From contig JBBELK010000034.1 in the NCBI GenBank assembly GCA_037783545.1, forward strand, positions 186,001 to 250,000: a DNA stretch of 64,000 nt, given 5' to 3'. Position 1 is the first letter of the stretch, and every line of letters begins with the position of its first letter. The position numbers and the translations under genes were made by a program. Under the pieces are notes generated by a model. The model did not search any database. It saw nothing but the letters and a program-made list of their open reading frames with translations, and had not been told where the DNA came from. Below are positions 1 to 10,410 of the stretch, in pieces. The stretch is from Henricia sp. BOLD:AAB3569 (Eukaryota > Echinodermata > Asteroidea > Spinulosida > Echinasteridae).

Positions 1-97
1 TTTTTTTCATATACATTGAACACGGATTTGGGTGAATTTATATATTGGAATCGGTAGCTTATTCAATTCTAAGATATACTTCCCACTGAAACTACCG

Positions 98-660
98 TCG
101 CAAATGTTGCATTTCTGAGATAAATAAATGATAAAATTACTGCCTAAACTACTGTAGTAATGCACAAAATGACGTGGGCTCGTGGCGAGCTGTCTGTGCA
201 TAATTAAAGCGCGACAACAGAGGGCGCTGCGCGCGCGCGTGAATGGTCAAAGGTTATCTTGTGCACTACATGTATTAAACTGAAGGCAATTTTTGAAGAA
301 GAAAATGTGATTTTTCTACAAAAAAGCAACATTTGCGACAAAAGTGCAAGTGGGAAGTATATCTTAAAATTACATTATGTGTTGATTCCAGGAGGTAATT
401 TCCTTAAAATCTTTGCTCAATGTATATGAAAAAAATACCCACTTTTGTCACAAATGTTAATTGCTTTTTTGTATAAAAATCACATTTTCTCTTTCAAAAT
501 TTGCATTCAGTTAGTGCACAAGATAACCATTCACGCACGTGCATAAACGCCCTCTGTTGTCGCGCTTACGCACGGATTGCGTGCGCCGTAATTTTTTGCA
601 TTACTTCATGCGGTAATTTTATCATTTATTTATCTCAGAAATGCAACATTTCCGACATGG
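98..660. repeat. Palindromic (inverted-repeat) element
   Basis: The block around 107-141 is the reverse complement of the block around 612-650 (it contains TTTATCTCAGAAATGCAACA). The pairing continues inward: CAACAGAGGGCG near 214 faces CGCCCTCTGTTG near 550, and GTGATTTTTCTACAAAAAAG faces its complement near 465-485. The result is a long imperfect hairpin of a MITE/foldback type. No coding sequence is seen. Edges are approximate because the flanks also match weakly. Confidence 0.7.
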
Positions 661-1860
661 TAAGTGCGTAAGTATAATAGATTTGGATGATCTGTTGATT
701 CCAAGACAGTTAGGGACTTGATAATCTGTGACGTAATCGGCCGCGCGGTCGTGACACTTATTATTGGTAAAATCTGTAACCGAAGTTCGCAAGCTTGATG
801 GACCGCTACGTGAAATTGCATTGTAAATCATGCCGCCTTTTGTTTCTGTCATTTGATCTGTCAGGCTGATTTCTTTTTGATGCAGGTCTATAGATAGTAT
901 TCGAACACGTGCGAATACGCCATTTTGTAAGTCAAATAATTGTGGAAGTGATGTGCGTGCGCGTTGCGTGTGTCTCTAGTGGGCGTAGCGCGGTTTAGTT
1001 CACCAATGGGGCCCTTCGTACAGAGCGTTACGCGTGCTATGGACACACGCGGCGCGCGCGCGCATTGCTTCCGCAGTGGCGCGGCGTTGTTTGACACACA
1101 ACATGACGTCATGAGAAAGCTATCAATTGGGGCTTGTTTTCTTTATATTTGTGCGAAATATCACGCAAATCCACCTATGCTGTGGTGAGATTTTCTGTGG
1201 TTTTTCGCCCCACAATATCACCAAAATCGGAAGTTGGTGGGCGCCGTCAGCTACCTAGTCTTTATTCAAGACACCAATACAGACATGACCATGGGCATAA
1301 CAAACCCTGTGCCTATAGAGCCCTCATGTTGTGCTTGGCACCGCTGTTTAATGTCAGTTGATGGCGCCCTGTTTACAGTCTGCTCTTGAAGGACAAGATA
1401 ATAACGCTTGAATTTAAGACTAACCAAGAAAAAAATAACGTTCTTCGATCCAAAGAGGGCACTTTGCAAAGTTTTTGAAGTTGCCGTGTATTCATTTTCA
1501 TTGACGATTCCGCACGTAAATTGGATGCAATTTAACAAGCATAAAACGGTAACCACGTGATGATTTTTTGCAATAAAAGTATTTTGGAAATCTGTTGCAA
1601 CTTGTCTGTTGTGTGAGAGTGGTTTTAACTCGAAAAATAATTGTTGAATTTTTTTTTCAAGTCGCTATCCAAGAGGTAATTTTAATCAAATATTTTTCAA
1701 TGTATACGAAAAAAATACTGGAAAGAATTCCGTACTCGGACGTAACTATTTTGTCCTAATTTGGAGGGGAAAAATATAAAGATTTAACTAGGAAAACCTT
1801 AGAATTATTAATATATTATTAGGCCTATTCTGATTTGTCCCATAGGTTTAGTGCAGGACA
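661..1860. other. Intergenic stretch without recognised gene
   Basis: Short open frames occur on both strands but none shows splice-flanked or family-like protein sequence. Around 704-735 there is a match to the terminal repeat of the 2949-10104 element (TTAGGGACTTG, then GTGACG), so an old fragment of that family may be present. The segment 900-1110 is GC-rich with many CpG dinucleotides. The segment 1655-1715 resembles part of the 98-660 element. Confidence 0.5.
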
Positions 1861-2223
1861 TTGGTAAAACGCGGAACGGTGGAACGTGGAACGGTAAAAC
1901 AGAATGCGGAATGGTGGAATGGTAAAACAGAATGCAGAATGTTGAAACAGAACGGCGGAATAGTGAAACGGAATTGTGGAACGGAGGAACAGAACGGTCA
2001 TGACGGTGGAACGTAGCCCGAATGCCTCATGTCACACATGACGGCCAGAGCGGTTTTAACCGCCCCCAGCGGCCTGGCTTATTTTTTTAGCATAGATGGC
2101 CGCTGGGGACGGTTAACCGTTTATGTGTGATGGCCAGAGGCATTCAGGCTACATTCCACCGTCATGACTGTTCCATTCCACCGTTCTGTTCCACCATTCC
2201 ACGTTCCACTGTTCCACGTTTTA
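1861..2223. repeat. GGAACGG minisatellite arranged as a large hairpin
   Basis: The left arm is built of variants of GGAACGGTGGAACG/GGAATGGTAAAAC. The right arm (about 2155-2223) carries the complementary CCGTTCCACCATTCCAC units. Between them, AACCGCCCCCAGCGGCC (about 2060) faces GGCCGCTGGGGACGGTT (about 2098), so the dyad centre lies near 2085. The pattern suggests a foldback element whose arms consist of a short tandem repeat. Confidence 0.75.
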
Positions 2224-2948
2224 CGTGCAGGCAAGTGGCAGGAGGGTTTGTGACGTCCGACTTGTAAATATTTCCTTCATAAGCACCGTGACTGGAGTGA
2301 AAACAAATTCGTTCATGCTTAGAATTATATGTGTACGTGTTGCGTAGACAACAGCTTTGTTCCTTAGCCACGGGCACTTATACTTTTAGAAGGCTAAAAG
2401 TAATTTTCTGACAATTACGTTGGGACGTGATGAATCACTTTTAGTTGATAACTAAAATGTTGACCATCCCTGCACAATCAAAATGGCGCCCGTTCCCCAA
2501 TCTGAAATTTCACCTTACAGTCAAAATTAAACATTGAAAAACCTACCATGGAAGTCCTTGGAATCTCCAGAATTTAGTGCTGTGGTCGTTCTTTTTCGAT
2601 GATTCTTTTAAACATCAAAACACTCGTCCAACGTAATTTTTCGTCACATTTTTCCTGCAAACTGCAACGGAACAGCCAGATTGATGGTTAACCAATTATC
2701 GCAAAGATAGCCCGTCCTCTGGTGTTGAAAATTCAACACCGGGGCTTCTCTGATAGCTCATTGGCTGTGCGTTGGGAAGGTCAGCGAACCACGGTCAAAG
2801 TTCAAAAAATTTGAACTTTGACCCAGCTCAAAAATGTTGCGCTTTGCGATAGGCTGCGCACAAGCAGCAAACCAGCTTGTGTACAAACCAATAGCACAGG
2901 CGCGCGCAAAGCCATTTTTCCCCACGATAGAGTGAATGCCCCATAAGG
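2224..2948. other. Intergenic, no gene seen; small hairpin at 2797-2822
   Basis: No coding frame with family resemblance is visible. One small perfect inverted repeat is present at about 2797-2822 (GTCAAAGTTCAAA facing TTTGAACTTTGAC). Confidence 0.5.
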
Positions 2949-2997
2949 TAGGGACTTGGAAATCAGTGACGTCATCGCTCGCGCACTGGGTACACTA

Positions 2998-3695
2998 CAT
3001 CTTCCTTTCGCAAGGGTCTTTGCTGCACAGCGAGTTTCCCAAAACCCTTGCTGAAACGAGTTGAGCTAGGCTGTATTGAGCAATATATATATGAATATTG
3101 ATTAGCAAGTGACAGTGATCGCAACTGACCAATCACGCGCCGCGCATGTTGCTCAGTCAAAGCGCGCGTACACGTAGCACGTAGCGTGACATTCAAAATT
3201 GCATCATAGCTACGGATGCTGTTGCCAACAGCAAGAGCCAATCGCGCGCCTCGCTCCGTTTAGTGGTAGCGTCCACTTTTACTAGGGGGTGGGGTCTAAT
3301 GTTTAATTGAATAGTCACTGTAAGGACATTTTTTAATAGGCCTATCTTTATTCAGATGAACTGCGTTTAGCTTTTAGCGAAATATAGTAAGTCTTCCTTC
3401 AGTTACGAACATTTATACTGCGTGCAAGATAAAATGACATAAAAAGTATGTACATAAAAAGATCTCCCCCATACAAATTGTGGTAATTGCGGCTATGATG
3501 TCGCGAGATACAACGCGCGAGATGATTTTGATCGAAACGGCTTCATTAAAAAGTCAAAAGTGCCAGGTCATAAAAATCCCTTGTCTCTCATTGGTCGAAC
3601 AGCCCGAGGCCCTAAAATATAGCTTAGCTCAACTCGATGCAGCAAGGGTTTTGGGAAACTCGGTGTGCAGCAAAGACCCTTGCGAAAGGAAGATG
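2998..3695. mobile_element. MITE with perfect 9-bp target duplication
   Basis: The termini CATCTTCCTTTCGCAAGGGT and its complement at 3676-3695 form long terminal inverted repeats (over 60 bp, with mismatches). GGTACACTA is present immediately before (2989-2997) and after (3696-3704). The other arm of the host palindrome (around 10060) carries the uninterrupted sequence and therefore serves as an empty site. A 9-bp duplication is typical of Mutator-like elements; that classification is an inference. Confidence 0.85.
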
Positions 3696-5516
3696 GGTAC
3701 ACTAATACTCTTCAGTTTCACAACGCATTCTTGTAAAACACTTAAAGTAAAACATCACAATATTGTTCAATTCAAATTTTTTTAAAAGCTCATGAAAATA
3801 AAGCATACTTTCTGACAAGATATTTGTTGGTCAAAAAAGGATAGTTCGTGTTGCGAGACAGACTTGTGAAACCGCTGACAGTTTAGGGAGATTGTTGTTT
3901 GTGTTTGTGCCAAATTTCATTGAAGAAAACATGTAATTTGCTTACAAAAGTTTTTGTTTTGCCCACAAAAATGATTAACGCCGTCGAGTGCGTAGTCTTC
4001 ATTCCAGGTGTAGATGTGTGCTATATCACATAGACAAAGATGTTGCGTGCCCTCACGTGTGTTACATACTCCTGCTGCATGTAAGCTTTCGTGACAGAGA
4101 TTTTAGCGCAAAACGAGACAGTGTTGAACTTATTGATGAATTCTTTGCTGGCTCAATCTGTCACTGTGGGGGCGCTCATACTGTATCACATTTTTCGAGC
4201 TCTCTTCTATTCAGTTACACACACGATTTCGCGGGAAAACGGCCGATTTCTAAGATGCATATTCTCAGCTATCACGCCTTGCTCAATTTACGCGATGAAT
4301 GTAGTTTAGGAATTTACAAAAAATAATCCCTAGTGTGAAATGACGTTTTCAATCAAAATCGAAATTTAAATTTTTGGAAAGAATTTTTTGAAGAATTAGG
4401 GTAAAAGTTGGGAAGTTGATCAGAATTTTTTTTTTTCAAATGACTCATCTACATGTAGCATTGGAATGTGCAGATTAGATGGAAAAAACAAACAATTTGA
4501 GTGGAAAAAATTGAAGATTTGTTTAAATGTTTTGCACACAAGGTCTGATTATCAACTTCCCAATTTTTTCCCCAGAATTGGAAATCGGATTGTATTTTGG
4601 TTTAAAAGGATTCTGCATCCTGCCAGTCGGCCGTAGCATATAAATTTGTTCTCACATTTACATGTATCATGCAAATATCCACACATGCACCTGATCAGTA
4701 TTTCCAAAGAAGAAGACTTTTGTTACAAAAATTTGTTTCAACTAACATATATACATGCATACATGTACATGTACCAGGTTGAATGAAACTATTCAAATAT
4801 CACGCCTATAATAGGTAGGGACTTGAAAATATCATCTCACATTACAGATTATTTTCTGTAAATTCCAAAACAGCATTCATCGCATACATTGAGCAAGTGG
4901 TAGCCGAGGTATGCGTCTTAGGAATCGGCTGTTTTCCCGCGAAATCGTGTGTGTAAACCGATTATGAGAGAGCTCTAAGAATGCGACGCAGTATGAAGCG
5001 CCCATAGTGACATGTACCTGTACATGTATTGCGCCAAGCCAGCGAAGAATTCTTCAACTTAATTCAAGTCTGATCATGTCTTAGTTCAACACGCTGTCTC
5101 GTTTTCTGCTCAACTAAAGCTTTGTCAGGAAAGCCTACATGTAAATGCAACATGAGTACGCGTACGTAGTCACACGTGAGGGTGCGCAACGTCATTGTCT
5201 ATGTGTATAAGAGCACATATATACTGAAACGCAAAAGAAACTTACCACCTTTTAAACCTTTAAATAGCAACAATAACACTGCCTGTAAACTTATTTGTGG
5301 ACAATAGTGTCCTCACTGTCAGACCAAATGGTGTCTGAAGGTCACTTTAACCTTAAATGGTCACTTCATGGAAGAGCTGTTGAACAGCTGTTTTGACTAT
5401 CTGTGATTGGCCAATTGGGTATGGGATGATTGTAATGAGCTGCACATGATGTCTTGGTGTTGGCTTTAAAAAAGGCCAGTGCAAAATGGGCATTTCAAGC
5501 AACATGCCACAATTGT

Positions 5517-5517
<1 letters not shown>

Positions 5518-5552
<35 letters not shown>
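5518..5552 (+). repeat. Poly-G homopolymer of about 35 bases
   Basis: An uninterrupted G run lies in the 5' half of the split MITE. The intact relative at 58399-58954 has ordinary sequence at the same place (CCAAGACTGGTAGGC), so the run arose after the copies separated or is a sequencing/assembly feature. It encodes an artefactual polyglycine or polyproline frame. Confidence 0.95.
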
Positions 5553-5553
<1 letters not shown>

Positions 5554-5639
5554 TCGTAGGCAGTATGCGCCTGTATCCAAATCAATGGTGGCCACACAAA
5601 CTACCCAAATTTGGGTTCATTTACACCGGGTAAACAGGT

Positions 5640-5890
5640 ATAGGCGACCTGAAGTTTGCCCAGAAGAAAATTCCCATTGCATCCCATTAGGTCTCATTGA
5701 CATTTTCAATGGGACTCAATGGGATTGCCCAAATTCCAACGGGACCAACGGGATTTAACAGGATTTAATGGGAAATTGCCCAAATTCCACATACATGTAG
5801 TCCCGTTGCATTGAACGGGAATTGAATGGGACTTGAATACTTGAATGGGATCCCATTATAGGTCCCGTTTAACGGGACTCAACTGGAATT
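5640..5890. repeat. AATGGGA / TCCCATT minisatellite-like array
   Basis: Many degenerate copies of AATGGGA, AACGGGA and their complement TCCC(A/G)TT occur in about 250 bp. The array lies in the sequence that split the surrounding MITE. It belongs to the same general type as the GGGATCCC and CCCATGGG arrays further along. Confidence 0.65.
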
Positions 5891-5971
5891 TCCTCCTGGG
5901 TGGGTGGTTGCATTTTTCACCCTGTCCCTGGGTTGAGGTGGCCCACGGCGATTTTTCAGTGTATAGGTGGG

Positions 5972-8900
5972 TTTTCTAAAAATACCTCAACCTATGTCAT
6001 GAACATGTACAAAATTTTAGAGGCCAACTCCAACTCATTACTGAGATATGACCTCCAGAAAATGCCTACCCTACCCACTTTTTCCCAATCGTAGCCATGC
6101 CATTGAAGTTTTTTACATTTTTGGAGGCCTGTAGCTCAAAAATGCTTGGGAATTTTTACCTGAAAATTGATATACACATAGATTGGCATCCAATCTGCAT
6201 GATTCTGTTATCAAAAGTACGATACCACGTTTCCTTTTCGAGATGTCGCTCCCCGAAAACTCTAATTTTTGATTATCGTGGTAACTTTATTTCATTTTTG
6301 GCTCCCCATGGTGCCCACATGGATGGTCGGATTGACTTCATATTTTATATGCACACACACTAGGCACATGGGTTTGCTTCATATCAAGGACAAAGCAATT
6401 CCACCCTTTTTGGGGGCGTGGTCAAGGTTTAAAAGTGGGTCCGCAAAGAAAAATGGCAAAATGAGCCTCCTCTTCTGAGGGGTGGTTCCCCCGAAAGGTC
6501 ACTACCCAAGCGATTGAAACTTACATATCTTAAAATACTGTATCCAATCTACCTTTGGTATAAAATTTGGTTTGGTATCTTTTTTCCTTCAAGGTTTTTT
6601 GAATTTTTGTAAAAGGTCAATATTTTGCTTAATAACGCTAGTTTTAATTGGATTATACATAGTATACAACCTGTTACTATTAAAAGGAGAGCAGTCTAAT
6701 ATGTCATATTTAATACCTGTTCAATTCTACAGGTTGTCAGTTCGAATCCAGGTGATGGCAATGTGAGTGTGCCCTTGGGCAAGACACTTTGCTATGGACT
6801 ATCTGGTTTCACCGGGAGCAAATGGATACCTACATGTACATGTACATGTATGAGAGTGAAAGTGTTTTGTGTTTGATTGTTCGGCTCTCATCATGAGAGT
6901 CCAACAGGCAACCAGGGCTGTATGCTCTCCAGTGAGCCCAGAGACCAGGGGTAATAATGTGGGCACCTTGCTTTTTTAGTAGATTTGTGTGCATACTTTA
7001 ATATGTTATTGGGACACGACAACTGAGTGGTGGGGTGCACTCTGTATGCGGGATGAACTCTGTATGCCTTCAAAAGTGGGCACGTGCACCCACAATAGAC
7101 CGTGTAAGTTGACCTTGAGAACGAGCGGGACTCTGCGAGACTCGTTGACTTCCGGAGACCTTAGATAGAAATTATATCACGCGTGGGGACAGTTTCGTTA
7201 CCATTTTAACACCGCCTCAAAATTACCGATTCGGGGTCCACTATAAAAATCCTTAAAATCTCATTTATCACCAGTGCGAAATGTTGATTAAGCAAAAAGT
7301 TAATAAAATTTTAAATATTTCTGTGTCTGACATAAACTGGTAACCCTACACGTAATAGAAAAACCATACCGCCATGACACCGCGTCGCTGGTAGTCTGCA
7401 ACTGGTGCAAACATTTTGCCGCAGTGTAGTTGCCGCGAATTCAAAAGTACTCGATTCGGATTTATACGGTCTTTGCGATTTCCGGTGAAAAATCAAAGGA
7501 GATGAAAAATCACAGGATATCGTCACAAAGTTAAAACCCCATAATGCCATTCACGACAGGTCTCCGGAAGTGTGACCTGAAACGAGACTAACAGTCTATA
7601 GGGGGTGGGGATATTTTATGTGTCAGCACCAGAGGGCCTTATCTTTTGTAGTCTTTTTAAAAAAAATTCTTTGTGTTTTTTTTGTTAGAATGCACATGGC
7701 ATACAGAGAGACCACCCTCCCCCTACCCCGGTATGACCAGTCTGATGAACAATATGCACACAAAGCTCATGACATAATCAAAGCATAATCAAAAACTCTC
7801 TCCTAGGATCTTGATGATCCTTACGAAAAATGCATTATTCCAAGGTAAAACTTAAGGTAATGAAACATCACTTTTTACTACATGTACCCTTCCAGGTACA
7901 TGTACCACAGAGACCGGGATTCTAGCCACCAACCTGGGATTTCACCAAAATCTTGGATTCATCAGTCTGTTACAGTACACCACTCAGTTGTCGTGCCCCA
8001 ATAACATATTATAGTTCGCACACAAATCTACTACATGTATAAGCAAGGTGCCCACATGATTACCCCTGGTCACTGGGCTCACTGGAGAGCATACATGTAT
8101 AGCACTGGTTGCCTGTTAGACTCTCATGATGAGAGCCCAACAATCAAACACAGAACACTTTCACTCTCATACATGTACATGTAGGTACATGTATCCATTT
8201 GAAGCCAGGTAGTCCATAGCAAAGCGTCTTGCCCAAGGGCACACCCACATTGCCATCACCTGGATTTGAACTGACAACCTGTAGAATTGAACAGGTATTA
8301 AATATGACATATTGGACTGCTCTCATAGTAACATGTTGTACACTGTATACATGTATAATGCAATTAAAACTAGCGTTTTTGAGCAATATATTGACCTTTT
8401 ACAAAAATTCAAAAAACCATGAAGGAAAAAAGATACCAAACCAAATTTTATACCAAAGGTAGATTGGATACAGTATTTTAAGATGTGTAAGTTTCAATCG
8501 CTTGGGTAGTGACCTATCGGGGGAACCACCCCTCAGAAGAGGAGGCTCATTTTGCAATTTTTCTTTGCGGACCCACTTTTAAACCTTGACCACGCCCCCA
8601 AAAAGGGTGGAATTGCTTTGTCCTTGATGTGAAGCAAACCCATGTGCCTAGTGTGTGTGCATATAAAATATGAAGTCAATCCGACCATCCATGTGGGCAC
8701 CATGGGGAGCCAAAAATGAAATAAAGTTACCACGATAATCAAAAATTAGAGTTTTCGGGGAGCGACATCTCGAAAAGGAAACGTGGTACCGTACTTTTGA
8801 TAACAGAATCATGCAGATTGGATGCCAATCTATGTGTATATCAATTTTCAGGTAAAAATTCCCAAGCATTTTTGAGCTACAGGCCTCCAAAAATGTAAAA

Positions 8901-9040
8901 AACTTCAATGGCATGGCTACGATTGGGAAAAAGTGGGTAGGGTAGGCATTTTCTGGAGGTCATATCTCAGTAATGAGTTGGAGTTGGCCTCTAAAATTTT
9001 GTACATGTTCATGACATAGGTTGAAGTATTTTTAGAAAAA
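5972..9040. mobile_element. Large inverted-repeat element, arms of about 1.06 kb
   Basis: Segment 5972-7034 and segment 7976-9040 are near-identical in inverted orientation; identical frames of 88 codons occur on opposite strands at 6097-6363 and 8648-8914. The arms include a SINE-like stretch (6735-6960 and 8040-8280) with a B-box-like GTTCGAATCC and the marine-SINE-like block CCCTTGGGCAAGACACTTTG. The 0.94-kb spacer contains another small element. I see no recognisable protein in the arms. Confidence 0.85.
7095..7600. mobile_element. MITE nested in the spacer of the inverted-repeat element
   Basis: It starts TAGACCGTGTAAGTTGACCT and ends with the imperfect complement AACAGTCTATA. Inside, ACTTCCGGAGACC near 7149 faces GGTCTCCGGAAGT near 7558. 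The same terminal pattern occurs in the element at 20296-21050, so this is a dispersed family. Confidence 0.65.
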
Positions 9041-9059
9041 GTTTTGTCCAAATCCGAGT

Positions 9060-9480
9060 CGGACCCCTGACAACCTCTAGGTGATTTCACACGGAATGAC
9101 CCAGGAAGGGGCGTGGAAGATTGACCAGACACTCAGTACCATCGTCCCCTCATCACCCGGAGGTTAGCAGAGCTGTAAAAATACCGGCGGGGCCCGGGCC
9201 CTTAAACTGCAAGGGAAACGGCCGGCCTTGCCGGACAATTTAGACAGGGTACTGTATGTCTGGGGGGATTCTCCATACCGGTAACCCACCTCTTGTGGTA
9301 TCCTCTGAAAACTGTTTCCTTGTCACCTGCCTTGATTGCGATGTCGTTACATTTATACTGTATGTAGATTAATATTTTGTGTATTTTTATAAATTAACTT
9401 GATTTTGTAACGTCTTTTTGGGTGGTGTTGTGGTCTGTGAAGCGCTTTGAGGTATTTTACGTAAAGCGCTGTTATATTAT
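9060..9480 (+). repeat. Probable retroelement (SINE/LINE) 3' tail
   Basis: The segment ends GAAGCGCTTTGAGGTATTTT, then GTAAAGCGCTGTTATATTATTATTG. An AGCGCTTTGAG / AAAGCGCT block followed by TTATTATT is a common 3' tail of non-LTR elements and their SINEs in marine animals. No open frame is recognisable. Confidence 0.45.
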
Positions 9481-10287
9481 TATTGAAAGGGGACTGACAT
9501 TGCACCCTATTCTGTTCTTTACTGTAGAACAAACTGATGAGATGGTGTATCTTGGTCTAAAACTTGACAAGTCATAAATAAAATGCCAATGTTTCAATTA
9601 GTAATTGTTGGTTTGTTTTATTTTGAACTGTTACAATTTCATTACATTCTAAACAAGTGGTAAGTTTCTTTTGCGTTTCAGTATATTTACGCCTAGAATG
9701 AAAACCACGCACTCGACGACGCTCACAAAGAGGAACTGATAATAATTTTGTGTGCTAAAACAAACACAAACAACAATCTCCCCAAACTGTCGCTGGTTTC
9801 ACAAGTCTGTTTTGCAACACAAACTACCCTTTTTGGACCAGAAATCTCACTGTCAAACAAATATCTTGCTGTGTTCCAATTTAAATATTAAAATAAAAAC
9901 ATTTTACAAATAAATATCGTCAGAAAATATTCTTTATTTTCAGTATCTATTAAAAAGGTCGGAATTGAACATTGTTGTGATGTTTTACAGCGCATTTTTG
10001 TTTACGATGTGCCACTTCGCATAAGGCAGAAATCCACTGTGAAACTGACCAGTATTAGTGTACCCAGTGCGCGCGCGATGACGTGACAGATTTCCATGTC
10101 CCTACTATTGGTGATAGTCTTATATTTCAAGTAAAGTTTAGATCGGAAAAGTGTAAGGTTTTGTAGTCAATGAATGGTTCATTACAATTTTTGGACATTG
10201 CAAATCCCATTGCAAATTCTAAAATAGGGGTTTTACCTATCGTTTGACCCTTTGTATTTAACTTTGATTTAATTCAGGAAAGGAAGA

Positions 10288-10410
10288 ATGGAGTTTCTGT
10301 GGCTTTTCGGCTGTTTGTTGTCACTTGCGACTGTTGCACATGGAGCAAGCAAAAGGCCAAATATCATCTTCATCTTAACAGATGACCAGGATGTAACTAT
10401 GGGAGGCATG
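10288..10410 (+). CDS. GNS: GNS exon 1: signal peptide and first metal-binding motif
   Basis: Forty-one codons from ATG to GTATGA. Residues 1-20 form a hydrophobic signal peptide ending AHGA. They are followed by [13 protein letters not shown], the standard sulfatase start whose aspartates bind the active-site calcium. The ATG has A at -3 and G at +4. AATTCAG just upstream (to 10276) after a T-rich tract looks like a splice acceptor, so a non-coding 5' exon may lie further upstream. The intron is phase 0. Confidence 0.92.

Larger units (their letters stand above)
5220..9685. mobile_element. MITE (TACTGAAACGCAAAAGAAAC ends) split by a later insertion
   Basis: The 5' half (5220-5596) and 3' half (9481-9685) match an uninterrupted copy at 58399-58954. 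Between them lies about 3.9 kb of unrelated sequence, so a second element entered this MITE. Its own ends are flanked by TA/TATA-rich sequence, as expected for a TA-duplicating element. It interrupts the right arm of the 2949-10104 palindrome. Confidence 0.85.
2949..10104. mobile_element. Outer palindromic element with several nested insertions
   Basis: The left end (TAGGGACTTGGAAATCAGTG) matches the reverse complement of 10060-10104. The arms pair over hundreds of bases: 3705-4327 faces 4845-5217 and then resumes at 9686-10060. The break in the right arm is explained by the insertion at 5220-9685, and a break in the left arm by the insertion at 2998-3695. No transposase is recognisable, so it looks non-autonomous. 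Target-site duplications at its ends are not clear. It ends about 180 bp before the first GNS coding exon. Confidence 0.7.

Noticed and set aside
5353-5758. Open frames with polyproline or polyglycine on the two strands
   Set aside because: They are produced by the 35-base G homopolymer inside a MITE; the intact MITE copy has no such frame.
6097-6363. 88-codon frame conserved at 8648-8914 on the opposite strand
   Set aside because: The two are the arms of a large inverted repeat; identity reflects DNA duplication, and the peptide resembles no known family.
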